64,000 nucleotides of DNA from Paracamarosporium sp. OC-R06-R3 (Eukaryota > Ascomycota > Dothideomycetes > Pleosporales > Didymosphaeriaceae). The stretch spans positions 1-64,000 of the forward strand of contig JACVRA010000109.1 of NCBI GenBank assembly GCA_019828545.1, given 5' to 3'. Within the stretch, counting starts at the first letter, position 1, and every line of letters starts with the position of its first letter. Below, in pieces: positions 44,367-56,887 of this stretch. The translations under genes were made by a program, and so were the position numbers. The notes under the pieces were generated by a model, which saw nothing but the letters and a program-made list of their open reading frames with translations, ran no database searches and was not told the DNA's origin.

Positions 44367-46330
44367 TCATCGAATGACCCCCCACCTGTCCATGGCATTG
44401 TTGAGACTCCCGGTTCTCTCTTTCTTTTTGAAACAATTCCAAAAGCGTAGAGTCTCATCTCCAGCGCCAGTGACGATGGTCTGTCCATCTGGGCTCATCG
44501 CGAGATACAGGACACGATATGTATGACCAGTGAGCGATACAACTTGCTGCATGCTAGGATATTTCCAAACAATGATCTGGTTCTGGCTATAGCCATGAGT
44601 CGATACAATTTCGTTGCTGTTTTTCGACCACGCCAGGTTGCAGACCTGGCTACCAGTATCAAGGCTCTTGATAAGATTAGCTGGTGCAGTAGGCTGAAAA
44701 TCAACCTCGCCAGGACCTGCCGCAGATGCTGCGGACGAGGCAGCGGCAAGCGATGCGGATGAAGGCCCATTCGAAGAGATAAGCGTGTTCCAAAATTTGA
44801 TCGTTCGATCAGCCGTACCACCACCGCTAGCTAGGAGCCCGCGTTGGTGGGGGCTCCAAGCAATGGCTTTGACGGCAGCTTGATGTTCACTCCATTTGTA
44901 GATGGGCTGAGCTTGGAGTTTCTCCCAAACCATAAGCTTATTGTCGTTTCCCCCTGATGCGAGCTGCATGTCGTCATTGTTCCACTTGAGTCCGCAAACT
45001 TCTTGCTTGTGGCCGACAAGTTTTCGAAGCCACTGCTCTGGCTGCCTAACATCACGATGGTAGATCAGCCTATCTCGTGAACCGGAAGTAAGGATGTGCT
45101 CGTTCCAAGCAAGAGCACCGACACGTCCACAGTGGCCAGTCATAGTTCGTAGACGCCGCTGGGTTGTCGCATCCCAGATCTGCACGAAACCTCTATTCGT
45201 GCCAATGGCAAGGTGAGACCCCTACGTGATGTTAGCCTGGAATCCGAGGTTTGTTTCTCTAGACAACTTACGCGCTGTATCCAGCTGACACTCGTCACTA
45301 GATCATCAGTTAGCTCACATAGTTTTGTAACGCGACCGCTTGAAGAGTTCCACATGTATACGCAAGAGCCCAGTCCAACGCCAAGAATGTTCTGACTACC
45401 CCAGTCTACCAAGTTAAGATAAAAATCATCTGCCAAATCCGGCGCGTCGAGAACCTTGTATGGCACTTTGGATACGGCACGCGGAGTCCTCTGTGGACTG
45501 AGTAGCATCCGCTGGCTGTTGAGCTTGATGGGCGATAGACTGTAGAGATCAGATTGCGCATTGAGATTGATGCCATGTCGGCTAGAGGGTGTTCTTGAAG
45601 GTGTCGGTTGGCCTGAGTAGTTGAAGAAATTCTTATGCGGGGTGGAGGGCGTCAAGTTAGGCGCTGGTAATGCTGCAGAAGCCCGAGCTGGAGGAGTATG
45701 TGAGCGACCAGAAACACGCATGGCAGCACTGTCGGTTGGGGATAAACTCTGAGGCAGAGCCTGAGGCACGGATCCCTCGAACAACTCTTGCCGCAGGACA
45801 GCAGAATAAGTCCGATTGGCTTCCTCATCTGGATACTCGTTAGTGATTGCAGGCTCCGCTGGATAGATGGTACTCACTCCGCTGGAAGTGCAGCTCATTG
45901 TGAGGGGCACGTTTCGCGCTTCGGGAAGGAGTGGCAGGTGAAGCGTCGTCGTGGAGTAGAGAGAAGCTCGCCTGGAGATCCTGACCAGCTCGATTGGGGA
46001 TGAATCTGGCACTTGGTCAGCCTACCCGCATGGGCATACTTGCTAGCGAACTTACCTATCACCGTAGATGCGCTGGCGTTTGCGACTAGGGCTTGCAATG
46101 GGTCGCTCCTGCACACGTCCTGCTCGCTCGAAATGTTCTAAAGCCTTGGTCAATGCCGAAGCATCTACTGGCTCGGAACTGCGATCATGCGCAAAGTCTG
46201 CTTGATTGCGCTTGTGGGTAGCCGTTGGTGGTGTCTTGGACTCAGGCGGTGAGATGAGAGCAGGCGTGCGCGCATCCTCCCCAACGCGCTCCGTCGTCGG
46301 AACGGGCGCCACAGTATCGTCAGACGCCAT
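44367..46330 (-). CDS. Cdh1/Fizzy-related activator of the anaphase-promoting complex
   Basis: Exons 46056-46330, 45878-46005, 45272-45828 and 44367-45221 give 604 residues. The C-box DRFIPNR is formed at the exon 1/2 junction, followed by EANRTYSAVLRQELFEG. The seven-bladed WD40 propeller starts after KVPYKVLDAPDLADDFYLNLVDWG, a hallmark of Cdh1 rather than Cdc20, and ends in an Ile-Arg dipeptide, the IR tail that docks on the APC/C. Cdh1 recruits mitotic cyclins and other substrates for ubiquitination in late mitosis and G1. A 20-residue Ser/Ala-rich insertion sits between blades (SSNGPSSASLAAASSA). Upstream there are several S/T-P sites, expected CDK targets. This is the divergent partner of the M18 peptidase gene. 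Confidence 0.94.
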
Positions 46331-47237
46331 TGCGGTTCCTAAGCGCTTCGTCGCAGCCAGCGCACTCGTGGGGACGGGTTGTAGAAGGTGGTAGAGGTTT
46401 GCAAGACTGTGCCGTCGGCGGGGGCGGGGTTATACGTCCAAGAGGAGTGAGCGAGCGGAGAAACGGCTTCACCAAACTTCTGGTAATTGTAATTTGCAAC
46501 AATAGCGCGGGAAAGATACGATTGTAGGGTGGAGGCGAGGTGAAGGCGGTTGTGAGTCCTTTGTACTGCGTCAGCGGCAGGCAGCGGCACTCCTCGGCGC
46601 GCGCAACAATATCGCAATGTTCCTCCTCTTCACGCGGAAACGCAGCGCATGGCAGTCGCGCTGTGGTTGCTCGTTGTTGTGCGGCGGGTGGGCGGTAGGC
46701 GGGGACTGTTGTGCGGGCGTCCGGTGTTGTTTTGACGCTTCTTGGGGCAAGCCGCTAGGGCAACGCTCGCCGGGTGCAGCAGAACAGTAAGGAGCGGAGG
46801 TGGACGCAGCGCAGGACAGCGCAGGGCGAGCTCGAGCGCGGGGTGGCACGGCCGAGGGAGCAAGACAGCGGGTCTGAGTAGAGGATGTTGGAGGGGGTCG
46901 GGACGGTGCGCGAAGTTCCCACGGTCGGCTGGTCACGTCAAACTGTTTTGGTAGTCGCTGTTTTGATGTTCCTGCCCTCAGCACGCGTGCCCCCCGTGCC
47001 TGCCACCCAATCAAACGCGGCACCCGCCCCCGGTCGTGTGGCAGGAGCGATGCGTCGCCGCTGGTCAGTCGCGACCCTGTAAACGCCGCCCGCAAACCCC
47101 ACACGGCCTCACACCAGACCGCCACGACCTATCCTATGCTCAGAGGCCCACCGCTCCGAGCCGCCCTACTGCACTTTGGTCCCCGAAGCTGCACTCGAGC
47201 TGCTGTTTCTTTCTTCCCACCCTGTGCCCTGCGAACC
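46331..47237. promoter_or_regulatory. GC-rich divergent promoter region, Cdh1-type gene / M18 peptidase
   Basis: About 900 bp of GC-rich sequence between divergent housekeeping genes. Long open frames here follow from the base composition; none is family-like. Confidence 0.45.
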
Positions 47238-48964
47238 ATGTCGACCAAGCCATCGCTCAAAGCCGCCGAGGACTTCTTGTCCTTTGTCGATGCGTCACCG
47301 ACCCGTATGCTCTACCCCAGAGCTGCAACGAAGCTCTGCACTGACTGCATATAGCCTTTCACGCTGTCAAATCAGCCAAGGACCGGCTAGAGAAGGCGGG
47401 CTTCGAGCAGATTAAGGTGAGTTATGCCGCATCAACTGCATATATCCTAGAAGCTTGTGTCTAGCGATCCCCGGACTACGTTCATGGAAGCGTACAGCGC
47501 ACTGACCTGCTACACCATAGGAGCGCGACTCGTGGGCATCGACCCTGCAGCCGGGCGGAAAGTACTACCTCACCCGAAATGGCTCCTCCATTGTCGCCTT
47601 CGCCATCGGCAAGAACTGGAAAGCTGGCAACCCCATCGGCATGATCGGCGCGCACACCGACTCATGCTCCCTTCGCATCAAGCCTGTTTCGAAACGTCAG
47701 AGCGATGGATTCCTCCAGGTGGCATGTGAGACATATGGCGGTGGTCTGTGGCACACGTGGTTTGACCGAGACCTGTCCATCGCTGGACGAGTCATGGTTA
47801 GGACGAAGCAGGGTAATATTGAGAGCCGCTTGGTCAAGGTCGAGAGGCCCATCTTGCGCGTCCCGACCTTGGCTATTCATCTTGATCGACAGGAGGACTT
47901 CAAGTTTAACAAAGAGGCTCAACTATTTCCCATTGCTGGCTTGGTTGCGGCCGAGTTAAATAGGCAGGGCAAGACTGCTGAAGCGAGCAAAGAGGAGGAG
48001 AACGCAGAGGGTCCTTTTGAACCGCTAGCAACCCCTCAGCAGAGGCATCACTCGTATCTTGTTGAGATAGTCGCCGAAGAGGCTGGCGTGGATCCCAACG
48101 ACATCTTAGATTTTGAGTTGATTTTATATGACACCCAAAAAGCCGTCGTAGGTGGCTTAAACAACGAGCTCATCTTTTCCGCGCGCCTCGACAACCTGAT
48201 GATGTCCTTCTGCAGCGTTGAAGGCTTGATTCAGAGTCTTGCATCGTCATCTTCTTTGGACAAAGACTCTACTATCCGTCTGATCGCTCTATTTGATCAC
48301 GAGGAGATTGGAAGCCGAACCGCACAGGGTGCGGATTCTAATCGTAAGTTATTTAAAAGCTCCCGACTATCTATTCATAACCTAACTTCGTCTAGTACTT
48401 CCTGCTGTTGTCCGTCGTCTTTCGGCCCTACCTCCGTCTGAGGGCTCCAATTCTGATAAATCCTGGGACAAGCTGGATGCCGACACAGCAACAGTATTCG
48501 AACAGACCTTGTCGACATCTTTCCTAATTTCCGCAGATATGGCCCATTCTGTGCATCCTAACTATCCCGCGAAGTACGAGGCACAGCATCGACCCGAGAT
48601 GAACAAGGGCACGGTGATCAAGATTAACGCCAATGCTCGCTATGCTACAAATTCACCCGGAATAGTGCTAGTGCAAGAGGCAGCTCGTCTGGCTAAGAGG
48701 GCTTCTGCAAGCCCTTCTTCAGTCAAGGAAGGCGTGCCACTGCAGCTATTTGTGGTCAGAAACGACTCGTCCTGTGGTAGTACCATCGGGCCTATGCTTT
48801 CGGCCGCAATGGGCGCACGCACCCTCGACTTAGGCAACCCTCAATTAAGTATGCACAGTATCAGGGAGACTGGTGGAGCGCATGACGTTGAGTATGCCAT
48901 CAATCTGTTTGAGAGCTTCTTCGAGCACTTCGGAGAGCTTGAGAAAAAGATTGTTGTCGATTGA
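47238..48964 (+). CDS. Aspartyl aminopeptidase (peptidase family M18)
   Basis: Exons 47238-47304, 47355-47416, 47521-48343 and 48396-48964 give 506 residues. Metal and catalytic residues are in IGAHTDS, SARLDNLMMS, LFDHEEIGSR and ADMAHSVHPNY, in the order typical for M18. The substrate-binding block ETYGGGLWHTWFDRDL is intact, as is the C-terminal VRNDSSCGSTIGPMLSA. These dodecameric zinc enzymes remove N-terminal Asp/Glu from peptides in cytosol or vacuole. A 25-residue acidic insertion (ASKEEENAEG) lies before the catalytic domain's second half. Exon 1 is short (22 codons) and ends just before FHAVKSAKDRL. Phase is correct at all three joins. Confidence 0.94.
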
Positions 48965-49205
48965 CTAGAAACACCGAAGCTGTAGGAAGAGATCTGATCA
49001 AAGGGCAATAGAATATAGATACCCTAGATACAAATACCATGTATGTGAAGTTCTCTCAGAATTCTTCCCGCGGGTTCCGAATCGGACCTGCCCAACGCCA
49101 AGCCCCCCACCAAAGGTGTTGCTTCCAACATCTTCTATAAGGTACACTATCCACCATTCTCATACCCAGGCGCTCTTTCGCAGTTCGCAACTAGTGCTGG
49201 AAACG

Positions 49206-50372
49206 ATGTCACAACCCAAGTTTTTGTCCGGCGACAAGACGGGCATTGACGAGTTCCTTGACAGATTCGATGTAAGTGGCAGTTCGGTCCAAGCTATTCC
49301 GCATTACTGACGATGCGCTTCAAGGTATTCCTCTTCGACTGCGATGGTGCGTGTGAACATCTTACGTTCGATGACGCCGCATAGTCCAAATCCCGGACCT
49401 GCACGAGATACACACGGGAGCGCATGGCTGATTGTGAAGAAGGATAGGCGTCCTCTGGTCTGGCGATCATATGTTTGAGAAGGTTCCCGAGACGCTTGAG
49501 ATGTTGAGGAGTAAAGGTACAACGCTGCTATCTACATTTGGAGGAGTCATTAACATGTGCGCCCAGGCAAGCGACTAGTTTTCGTGACAAACAATAGCAC
49601 GAAGTCCCGCGCAGACTACAAGAAGAAGTTCGACAAGTTGGGCATACCTGCTGAAGTCGTACGTCAAACCTTTGCTTCTGCATTATTATCCGGCTGACGT
49701 CGCGCTCAGGACGAGGTCTTTGGTTCGTCGTACAGCGCCGCCGTATACATTGCCCGAATCCTCAAGCTTCCCGCGCCGAAGAACAAGGTCTTCGTTATGG
49801 GTGAGAGCGGTATCGAGCAGGAGCTTGAGGCAGAGGGCGTGCCCTACATCGGAGGTACCGACCCCGCCCTCCGCCGCGACATCGAACCGGAGGACTTTAC
49901 CAACATTGCCAACGGGTCGTTGTTGGACCCGGATGTAGCCATTGTTCTTAGCGGACTAGACTTTCACATGAACTACCTGAAGACGGCGATCGGATTCCAA
50001 TACCTGCAGCGTGGCGCAACGTATCTCGCGACGAACATCGACAGCACACTACCAATGGCACATAGCTTCTTCCCTGGGGCTGGAGCCAGCGGTGCGAGTC
50101 TCGAGAAGGCAATCGGAAAGACTCCTGTTTCGTTTGGCAAACCGAGTCAGGCTATGATGGACGCCATCGAGGGCAAGTTCAAGCTGAACCGGAGTAGAAC
50201 CTGCATGATCGGTGACAGGCTCAACACGGACATACAGTTTGGAATTGATGGCAAGCTGGGAGGTACTCTGGCCGTATTGACTGGTGTCAGTAAGAAGGAA
50301 GATTTCCTGGCGGAGGGAGCAGAGACTGTGCCGTCGGCATATGTCAATGCTCTTGGCGATCTGCTGGGTTGA
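49206..50372 (+). CDS. PHO13: HAD-superfamily phosphatase (4-nitrophenylphosphatase / phosphoglycolate phosphatase type)
   Basis: Exons 49206-49271, 49325-49346, 49448-49516, 49567-49658 and 49710-50372 give 303 residues. HAD motif I, DCDGVLW, spans the 22-nt second exon and the third exon; motif II is TNNST; the cap follows with GGTDPALRRD; motif III lysine is in FGKPSQAM and motif IV is MIGDRLNTDI. This matches the yeast Pho13 / mammalian PGP group, which removes toxic side products such as 2-phospholactate and 4-phosphoerythronate. Five exons, including one of 22 nt, make it the most finely split gene of the block. It stands between two housekeeping genes on the same strand. Confidence 0.92.
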
Positions 50373-50640
50373 GCATGTATACTGCCTTCGAATCGAGCGA
50401 TAGACCAATGACATAGACGCAATTGATTATGGCCTATTTTGGTGTTAGCCTATCTTCTAGCATGACGCGTGCGATGGAACGACAGGGAAGCCACCCAAAC
50501 GCGTCATTTCTCGTTTAGGTCTAGCACATCCACGCGACGCGCCGACCGCGTCCCACTTTACGCGCACGTCGAAACCCCAAAGCGCGCATGTAGCAATTCA
50601 CAAACAGAGCCCGCACACAAACATCCAAAGACAAGCCGCC

Positions 50641-52248
50641 ATGATCCGCCACGACTACTCTCGAGTGGATACCAAGCGCCGCGCGAACATCGATCCCAAG
50701 AAACGGCAGTTTGCAAAAGCGGAGTTTGCACAGCAAAACTATGAGCATCGGCTCAACTTCTACGCATTACCGCCGACCGCAGAGATCACGCTCGAGGAAT
50801 TCGAGACATGGGCTATCAACAGATTGAAAGGTGTGCGATGGATTGCGCGTACTTGATGGATCAGTCTGTTAACGTTTTGACCTAGTACTCTCGGAATTGG
50901 AAGCGTGCAGCTTTCGCAATCGCAGCCCAGAAGAGACCGATGAATACATGACGAGCATTCTAAGCAAACATCTTCCTCTTCGATCAAACGGGGCAAATAT
51001 ACAGGAAGAAAGGAAACGAGACCACTACTCCCACTTCATCCTTCGCCTCGCATTCTCTTCGACCGAGGAACTGCGGCGGCGATTTTCACAGTTGGAGACG
51101 GTATTGTTCAGGCTGAGGTTTAGGGATGATGACCCAAAAAAGCGACAAGAGTTTGTGAGAAGTTTAAACCTAGAGTGGGAGGAGGTTGGTGAAGATGAGA
51201 AACAGGAATTACGAGATCAGATGCTGGCTGCGACTGGGTCAAAGAAGGGAGAAGAGCAAGACTGGTTCAAGGTAGACTGGGAGAAAGTACCAGAACTAGT
51301 GGGCCAGAGGAAAGTGTTTATAAAGAGGGGGATGGCGTACGTCCCGGCAAAAGAACAGACAAGCTTGGTTGCGGCAGAGTTTACCAAGCGGTTAGACGAG
51401 GCGCTCGTGGTACGAACGATACTATGCCTTTAAGATATAAATACTGACATACGTGATAGATGACCGCCCGCGCACTCCCTCGGCTTGACGAAGACGACCG
51501 ACTCGCGCCCATCCTCGCCCACCTCTCTCAATCGTTCACCGCTCCCGAAGCCGCCTACTCCTCCTCCGATGCCAACATTGAAGGTCTCTCTACAATCAAT
51601 GCTGGTGCAATCGACACCCTCTCCCAGAACTTTCCTCTCTGCATGCAAAATCTCCATATGACGCTTCGTGCGAATTCTCACCTTAAGCATTTCGGCCGTC
51701 TCCAATACACGCTCTTCCTTAAAGGCATTGGCCTCAGTCTGGAAGAATGTATCGTCTTCTGGAGGCGGTCATTCAAGCTCATGACCGACGACAAATTCCA
51801 CAAAGAATACAAGTATAACATTCGTCACTCTTATGGCGACGTCGGTGGCGACGCGAACCGTCGCGGCCGTGGATACACACCGTACTCGTGCCAGAAACTG
51901 CTCACTGAGCCATTACCCGGACCAGGCCAAATGCACGGATGTCCCTACCGCACATTCACCGTGGAAAATCTCACAAGTTTGCTTCAGCGTGTGGGTATCC
52001 AAGACAGAGAGGTGCTGCAGGGTGTTCGAGATGACGTCAAGAAGACGAGATATCATGTGGCGTGTAACAGGGTTTTCGAGTTTGCGCATAAGAAGGAAAT
52101 CAAGAAGGTCAAGGATGAAGGGACGTGGAGTGCAACGGATTTGGATACTATCGTACATCCGAATACGTATTTTAAGAGGAGTTGGCTGTTGAAACATCTT
52201 AATCAGGGGAATGCGGGGATTGTGAATGGAGATAAGATGGAGGAATAG
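50641..52248 (+). CDS. PRI2: DNA primase large subunit
   Basis: Exons 50641-50830, 50886-51409 and 51460-52248 give 500 residues. The N-terminal half has NYEHRLNFYALPPTAEITLEEFE and HYSHFILRLAF, the alpha-helical region that binds the catalytic subunit. The C-terminal domain shows the four cysteines of the [4Fe-4S] cluster: FPLCMQ, YSCQKL, HGCPYR and VACNRVFE. HFGRLQYTLFLKGIGLSLEE is the strongest family block. PRI2 works with PRI1 and DNA polymerase alpha to make the RNA-DNA primers for replication. Exon 3 happens to begin with ATG, so automated calls may start there and lose the N-terminal half. Confidence 0.95.
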
Positions 52249-52933
52249 AGGTTTGAGGGCGCGGTGTGCATGGATATGGCGTTTGGAGTTCATGTTCATG
52301 TGGGGCTCTGGATGCTCTTGGGACTGACTGTATGCAGATTGGGAACGGTTGGGATTATAGGCAGTGTATAGTGAGGTTTGGCTCACATGTCTTGGGGCGA
52401 ATTGGTACTGTACGAGCATTTACTTGAAAGTATATCAGTGTTCCATTAGAGAAGTTGGTTTGTCTTTGTGAGGCGCACTGCTAAGTTGCTGTAGTGGCTT
52501 AGACTTATCATGTAGTAGCGTACAAAAAGCTTATGCATCTCAGCCTGTTCTACAGTTGTATCAGCTCTCTAGCATATTAGCTACTGTCACAAAGTAGATT
52601 ACAGTATGGACACCATGCCATAGCCCCTCGGCCTTTTACAGCACGCAAAACCATCTTAAAGGTGCCTCCCCTCGATCCCCTAACTTAGCAGTTCAAGAGG
52701 TTTCATCACTGTTCGGAATTAGAAACAACACTACTACTGCATAGCTGGACACATGAGAGAACGGTTTCACCGCAATTATATTCCTTCTTGAAGCTACTGC
52801 CAACGGCTATACCGCGATAGACCTTTCACTTCTACTTATCTTCACTTTCATGGACCTCAAGCGTTGCGGCCCGACTGAATGTGTGGCGTGCTCTCTGCTA
52901 TTCAATGTTCAACGGCCCTGAAAACCTTCCTGA
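52249..52933. other. Convergent intergenic region, PRI2 / TPR gene
   Basis: 685 bp AT-rich spacer; marks the change from the housekeeping block to accessory genes. No feature was recognised. Confidence 0.4.
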
Positions 52934-53941
52934 CTAGATGTTTACCATTTGATCATAGCGTACAAGCTCATTGGGGTCCTCCCAAGTAATTCCGGGACAG
53001 TCTCTCGGTACCAATCTATCGAATAAAGTCTTTGCCTCTAAGGACTTTTCCTGCGCGCTTTCTTCTTCGCCGATAGCGCGCAAAACGCGTGATAGAACGC
53101 ATAGCACGCGTGGAACACGGGTTTCAAAGTAACCATGTCGCAGCTCTAAGCAACGCTCAAGAATCTTTCTATAGGAATGGTGAATATCAAAGTTCCACTT
53201 ATGAAAGGAAGCTGGATGCATGCAGTTGAAGGAAAGAAAGCCGACTTGTATCGATGCTAATGTGCCATCGCAATGAAGGAGATTTACATGAACATACCGA
53301 GCCTTTATCAAATAGTCATGTGATTCTGCCGAGTTTTCGTGTAGCACCCAATAAATCATCCCAATAGCGTAGTGGCTGTCAATCGTATGATCATGAGCAT
53401 CGCTGAGGAAATCTTTCCTCATCTCGAGAATGGAAAAATTAAGCTGAAGTGACTCATCTACGCGCCCGCAGTTGAACAGTATGCACGCGTGAATAAACCT
53501 AAAGAACTGTCCCGCTTTGGTCTTTGGACCTACCTTGGGATATTCGAGCATTATTTTCGCCGCTATTCCAGAATTGTGCAGTGCCTCTCCCGTGTCGCCA
53601 CGGGATAAAGCAACAAAAGCTTGGTTCTTATAGGATTCGGCGATGCCAGGGATGATTGACCTTCCGAAGCGTCTCCTCCACTTGAACTTGATCTGGAGAC
53701 TCTTCAGCAGAAGTGGTGCAGCTCGTTCGTAATCACCGCCATGCATGTATACACCGGCAAGATTGTTATGTGCTCCAGCTAATTGAATAGCGGAGACAAA
53801 GCGTGACGCTTCTTGAGAAGGAACAAGCCCCCGACTATTCTTTGGGTGACCGCTATCTTTCCCGACTTCGTTGTTTCGTCTAATTCGAAGCTGCAAGACT
53901 GCTCTTAAAGTTGTACTTGACAATGCATGAACACTCGACAT
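52934..53941 (-). CDS. Tetratricopeptide-repeat protein
   Basis: 335 residues as one exon. Degenerate TPR units are visible: AHNNLAGVYMHGGDYERAAPLLLKSLQI, SYKNQAFVALSRGDTGEALHNS, and the later HYAIGMIYWVLHENSAESHDYLIKA. The arrangement resembles the C-terminal TPR half of fungal NB-ARC/TPR or kinesin-light-chain-like proteins, but no nucleotide-binding domain lies upstream within 1 kb, so it may be a stand-alone or truncated copy. The stretch after KARYVH (from about 53300 down to 53221) fits badly and begins with GTAAAT and ends CATCCAG; it could be an unspliced intron whose length (about 78 nt) keeps the frame. Function unknown. Confidence 0.6.
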   Translation of the reverse strand: MSSVHALSSTTLRAVLQLRIRRNNEVGKDSGHPKNSRGLVPSQEASRFVSAIQLAGAHNNLAGVYMHGGDYERAAPLLLKSLQIKFKWRRRFGRSIIPGIAESYKNQAFVALSRGDTGEALHNSGIAAKIMLEYPKVGPKTKAGQFFRFIHACILFNCGRVDESLQLNFSILEMRKDFLSDAHDHTIDSHYAIGMIYWVLHENSAESHDYLIKARYVHVNLLHCDGTLASIQVGFLSFNCMHPASFHKWNFDIHHSYRKILERCLELRHGYFETRVPRVLCVLSRVLRAIGEEESAQEKSLEAKTLFDRLVPRDCPGITWEDPNELVRYDQMVNI

Positions 53942-54050
53942 TCTAAATTGCTATAGTTCGGTTTGAATCAAATATAATAAATTGCGAAGAACCATCTCGC
54001 CTGTCATTACGAAACCGTTCATTGTTACTACGTGTAAGTGCTCCTGAGTC

Positions 54051-55127
54051 CTATACACTCTTAGGGTAGGTGAAGACCAGTGCCCTTATCTCAATACTTT
54101 CGCGCAACGTCCCGGATGGATTGGGCTCGACATCAAAGGCGGAATGCGCCGAGTCTAGATTCTAGTCAATCTAGGTCGTAATAAGACGAAAGATTGACTT
54201 ACATTTGGTCTTGCCTCTCATGGAATCGAAGGTCTTGAAAAGCAGAGCCTCTGAAGGTGTTTGATTGCTCATGTAGTACCACTTGATGTTCTCCTGATAC
54301 ATCGCAAACCAGGTGCATCCTATAAACTGACGACGTATCCGGTGAACCTCCAACAGATTCGATTCTTCCAATGTGGAGCCGTCGCATACAGCAAGAGGAG
54401 AACTTCGGACTGGGGCGTTGAGAGGCCGCCACAAACTGGTAAAGTCAGCAATCGTTCGAATGTAGATAGAAGTGAATCATACTTGACCCATCGAATGCGT
54501 CCTTGCAGCAGATAGTCTGCTCTGTCCGGGTACAGGGCATAAATGCGGTCCATGATGGAAGGTTCGGACGAGTCTGCTCCACATCAGCACATAACACACG
54601 ACTTGATTCCATACGAACACTTACCAACATGCACACTACGTGAAGGTCCTAAGATCACGTCGCGGTCGTTGTAGTCAATGATTTTCCCATCTTGTGAAGA
54701 AGTGTCTTCGCATCTCCTCTGTAACAGCTCAGCAAGAGCATGGATTAGTTGAGAGGAAGAGCAGACTCACCCGCCAGTCGAATACCCGTACCTCATCGGC
54801 ATCATCCAAGATAGCCTTCAAGAATTGCTCGCACTCGGGTAAGTAAGTATCCACCACTTCGTCCTTGTTGTACATATCGATATCTGAAGCCTTCGAGTGG
54901 TGCCGGACATACTGGAAGCCGTGCTGGTCCAGTGTGAATTGGTCTTCCCGTCCACGCACATCCTCAACTTTTTCCGGTGGTCCTGGTGTGAAGGTGAGAT
55001 TGTCCTTTCGTTGATCAGCGGACTCTGGTGGAATGTCAGAGAAGATCTGGAAAGGCTTTTCCGTTTCATAAATGGGGTTCCATTCTAAGTAGTTGAAGGT
55101 GCCCATCCGGTCATGCGTTTGCGACAT
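54051..55127 (-). CDS. CmcJ/AsaB-like protein (fungal secondary-metabolism tailoring family)
   Basis: Exons 54771-55127, 54625-54718, 54483-54573, 54203-54435 and 54051-54154 give 292 residues. Family blocks are EDVRGREDQFTLDQHGFQYVRH, AILDDADEVRVFDWR, RSVHVDSS, DYLLQGRIRWVNLWRPLNAPV with PLAVCDG, IKWYYMSNQTPSEALLFKTFDS and RESIEIRALVF near the C terminus. Members are named after the cephamycin protein CmcJ and fungal AsaB; several act as tailoring enzymes of fungal metabolite clusters, some resembling non-haem iron oxygenases. Every exon join keeps phase and restores a conserved block. No core biosynthetic gene is nearby, so it is an orphan member. The start at 55127 is the first ATG after family similarity begins. 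Confidence 0.87.
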
Positions 55128-56887
55128 TACGATCTCAATAGTATTGACACGAGGCAAAGTACTGGGTGCGGCTGAGACCTCCCGAGTAGTGTATGGAGCA
55201 TATGAACGCAGAAAGCGAGAAACGAAGCCTTGTCGGCCCTTTTCACTCCAGGCATATCAGGCGCATACTGCGTAACGAGTGCACAGGGATTGACCAGCAA
55301 GCCAGCGTACCCTATGCATCATGCAGTAGACGCCTGAGTCAAGATTGTGACTCAAAACAAGGCTATGCGGTGAGACTGCTTGGGTACTTTCCCGGTCATC
55401 CTTATCGTTGCTGTCAGCATAATTACCCTAGGTATAATCATGTTGCGGCACAGTCGTAACAATAGTGCTTACAGGTGGGTATGATATAGCTATAGGTAAG
55501 GTATGATTTAGCCATTCCCTTCACCAACACGATCAATCAATGTGTTCGATCTACATCAGTCTCCGCAAGATCATAGACGTCACTTGACACTATTTAATCA
55601 AAATGGTCGTTAACTAACAGACTAAGCTACTTTCAACACAATGCCCTGTGACCAATTCCTGAACAAGCTCGGCCGGGTTGCTCCTAACATACGACTCTCG
55701 ACCATGATCGTAACAAGATGAGCCATCCAAAAATTACACGCTTCCATGTTTTGGGCTGTGGTGTGTCTGAACACGGTGATTAGATTAAGAAGTTCACTCA
55801 AGCAGAGTACTCACAAGAGCTTAAGCACCGCCTCCGTTGTCCTGCGTTGCAATGGCATTATATATGCCGCAATCTGGGAGGTGCTCTTTTCGTTGACACA
55901 TCTTTTCGGTGGGAAACATGACACTCCATGGTTCGCGCCTTTGGTCAGTCGCGCGCGCTGCTTTTGCTTTCTCGACCCATGAGGGGGTAGTCGTTGTGGC
56001 GGGAGGCATATCAAACCCTGTTGTCTTTGAGGAACGAAGATTGGCTGATTACGTTTAGGATGGAAAAAGAGGTTATCGAAGAATGCACTGCCTTGCGGGT
56101 GTTGCCCGCTTTAAATAGAAGGCTGGCATTGCATCAGTCGATAAGACTCTACTGGGGGGAAGATACGGAAATTAAACATGAATGGCTGAACTTGCATGTG
56201 ATATTCTAACTATGCATGCATAAGGACGGCACCTTGAATCACCTCAAACCTAACCACTCATCCAGCGAGTGAAGAAGCGCAGAGGACAAGGGCGTTGTTT
56301 TGCATCCCAGCGTTGGAACCGTGACTGCATGATGATCCTTGTCCTCACTGGATAACATCAAGTTACCTGTATATAGCTCTAACGAAATAAATCACTAATC
56401 ATTTCCGGCGCTTCACTTTCAAGCAAGGCGGTGGCAGCACGCGCATCTTATGCCACTCAGATCACGCTGATTGGAAGGATCTGTGAGTGTGCAGACACAT
56501 ATTGTATGAAATTGAACGACGTGCAGATCACATTGAGAGAACTGATAAGATGTTCAATGTCGGAATTTACCGGTTACTGTGCCACAAATATGCGTCCCAA
56601 GGCTGATTCAGTATGAAGGCTGGACCGCCTCATGCTTAGGAAAACCGGCAAGGCTTTTCGATGCCCACATGCCACGTGAACATGACACAACCAGCTTTTG
56701 TACGTTTACGTCCATTAATCGCGATGAATGCAATGAGTAGCCTGATAGGACTAGAGTCTGTGTCTTGTGTAACCTGTCCAGGTAAGTTACAAACCCGCGG
56801 CAAGACATGGTAAATATTATTTGAAATGTCTACCAACGCAATCCCTGGCCTGATGCAAGTTCCGCACGCAGCCAAACGCCATGGCGG
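55128..56887. other. Gene-poor spacer
   Basis: 1.76 kb without a supportable gene. Short frames on both strands are unrelated to any family I know. Confidence 0.4.

Noticed and set aside
46934..46950. 16-nt word TCACGTCAAACTGTTT shared with a site near 63034, both in upstream regions
   Set aside because: One shared 16-mer is expected about once by chance in a 64-kb window, and no flanking similarity was seen.
46571..47125. Long open frames in the GC-rich divergent promoter
   Set aside because: They follow from low stop-codon frequency in GC-rich DNA and overlap frames on the other strand.
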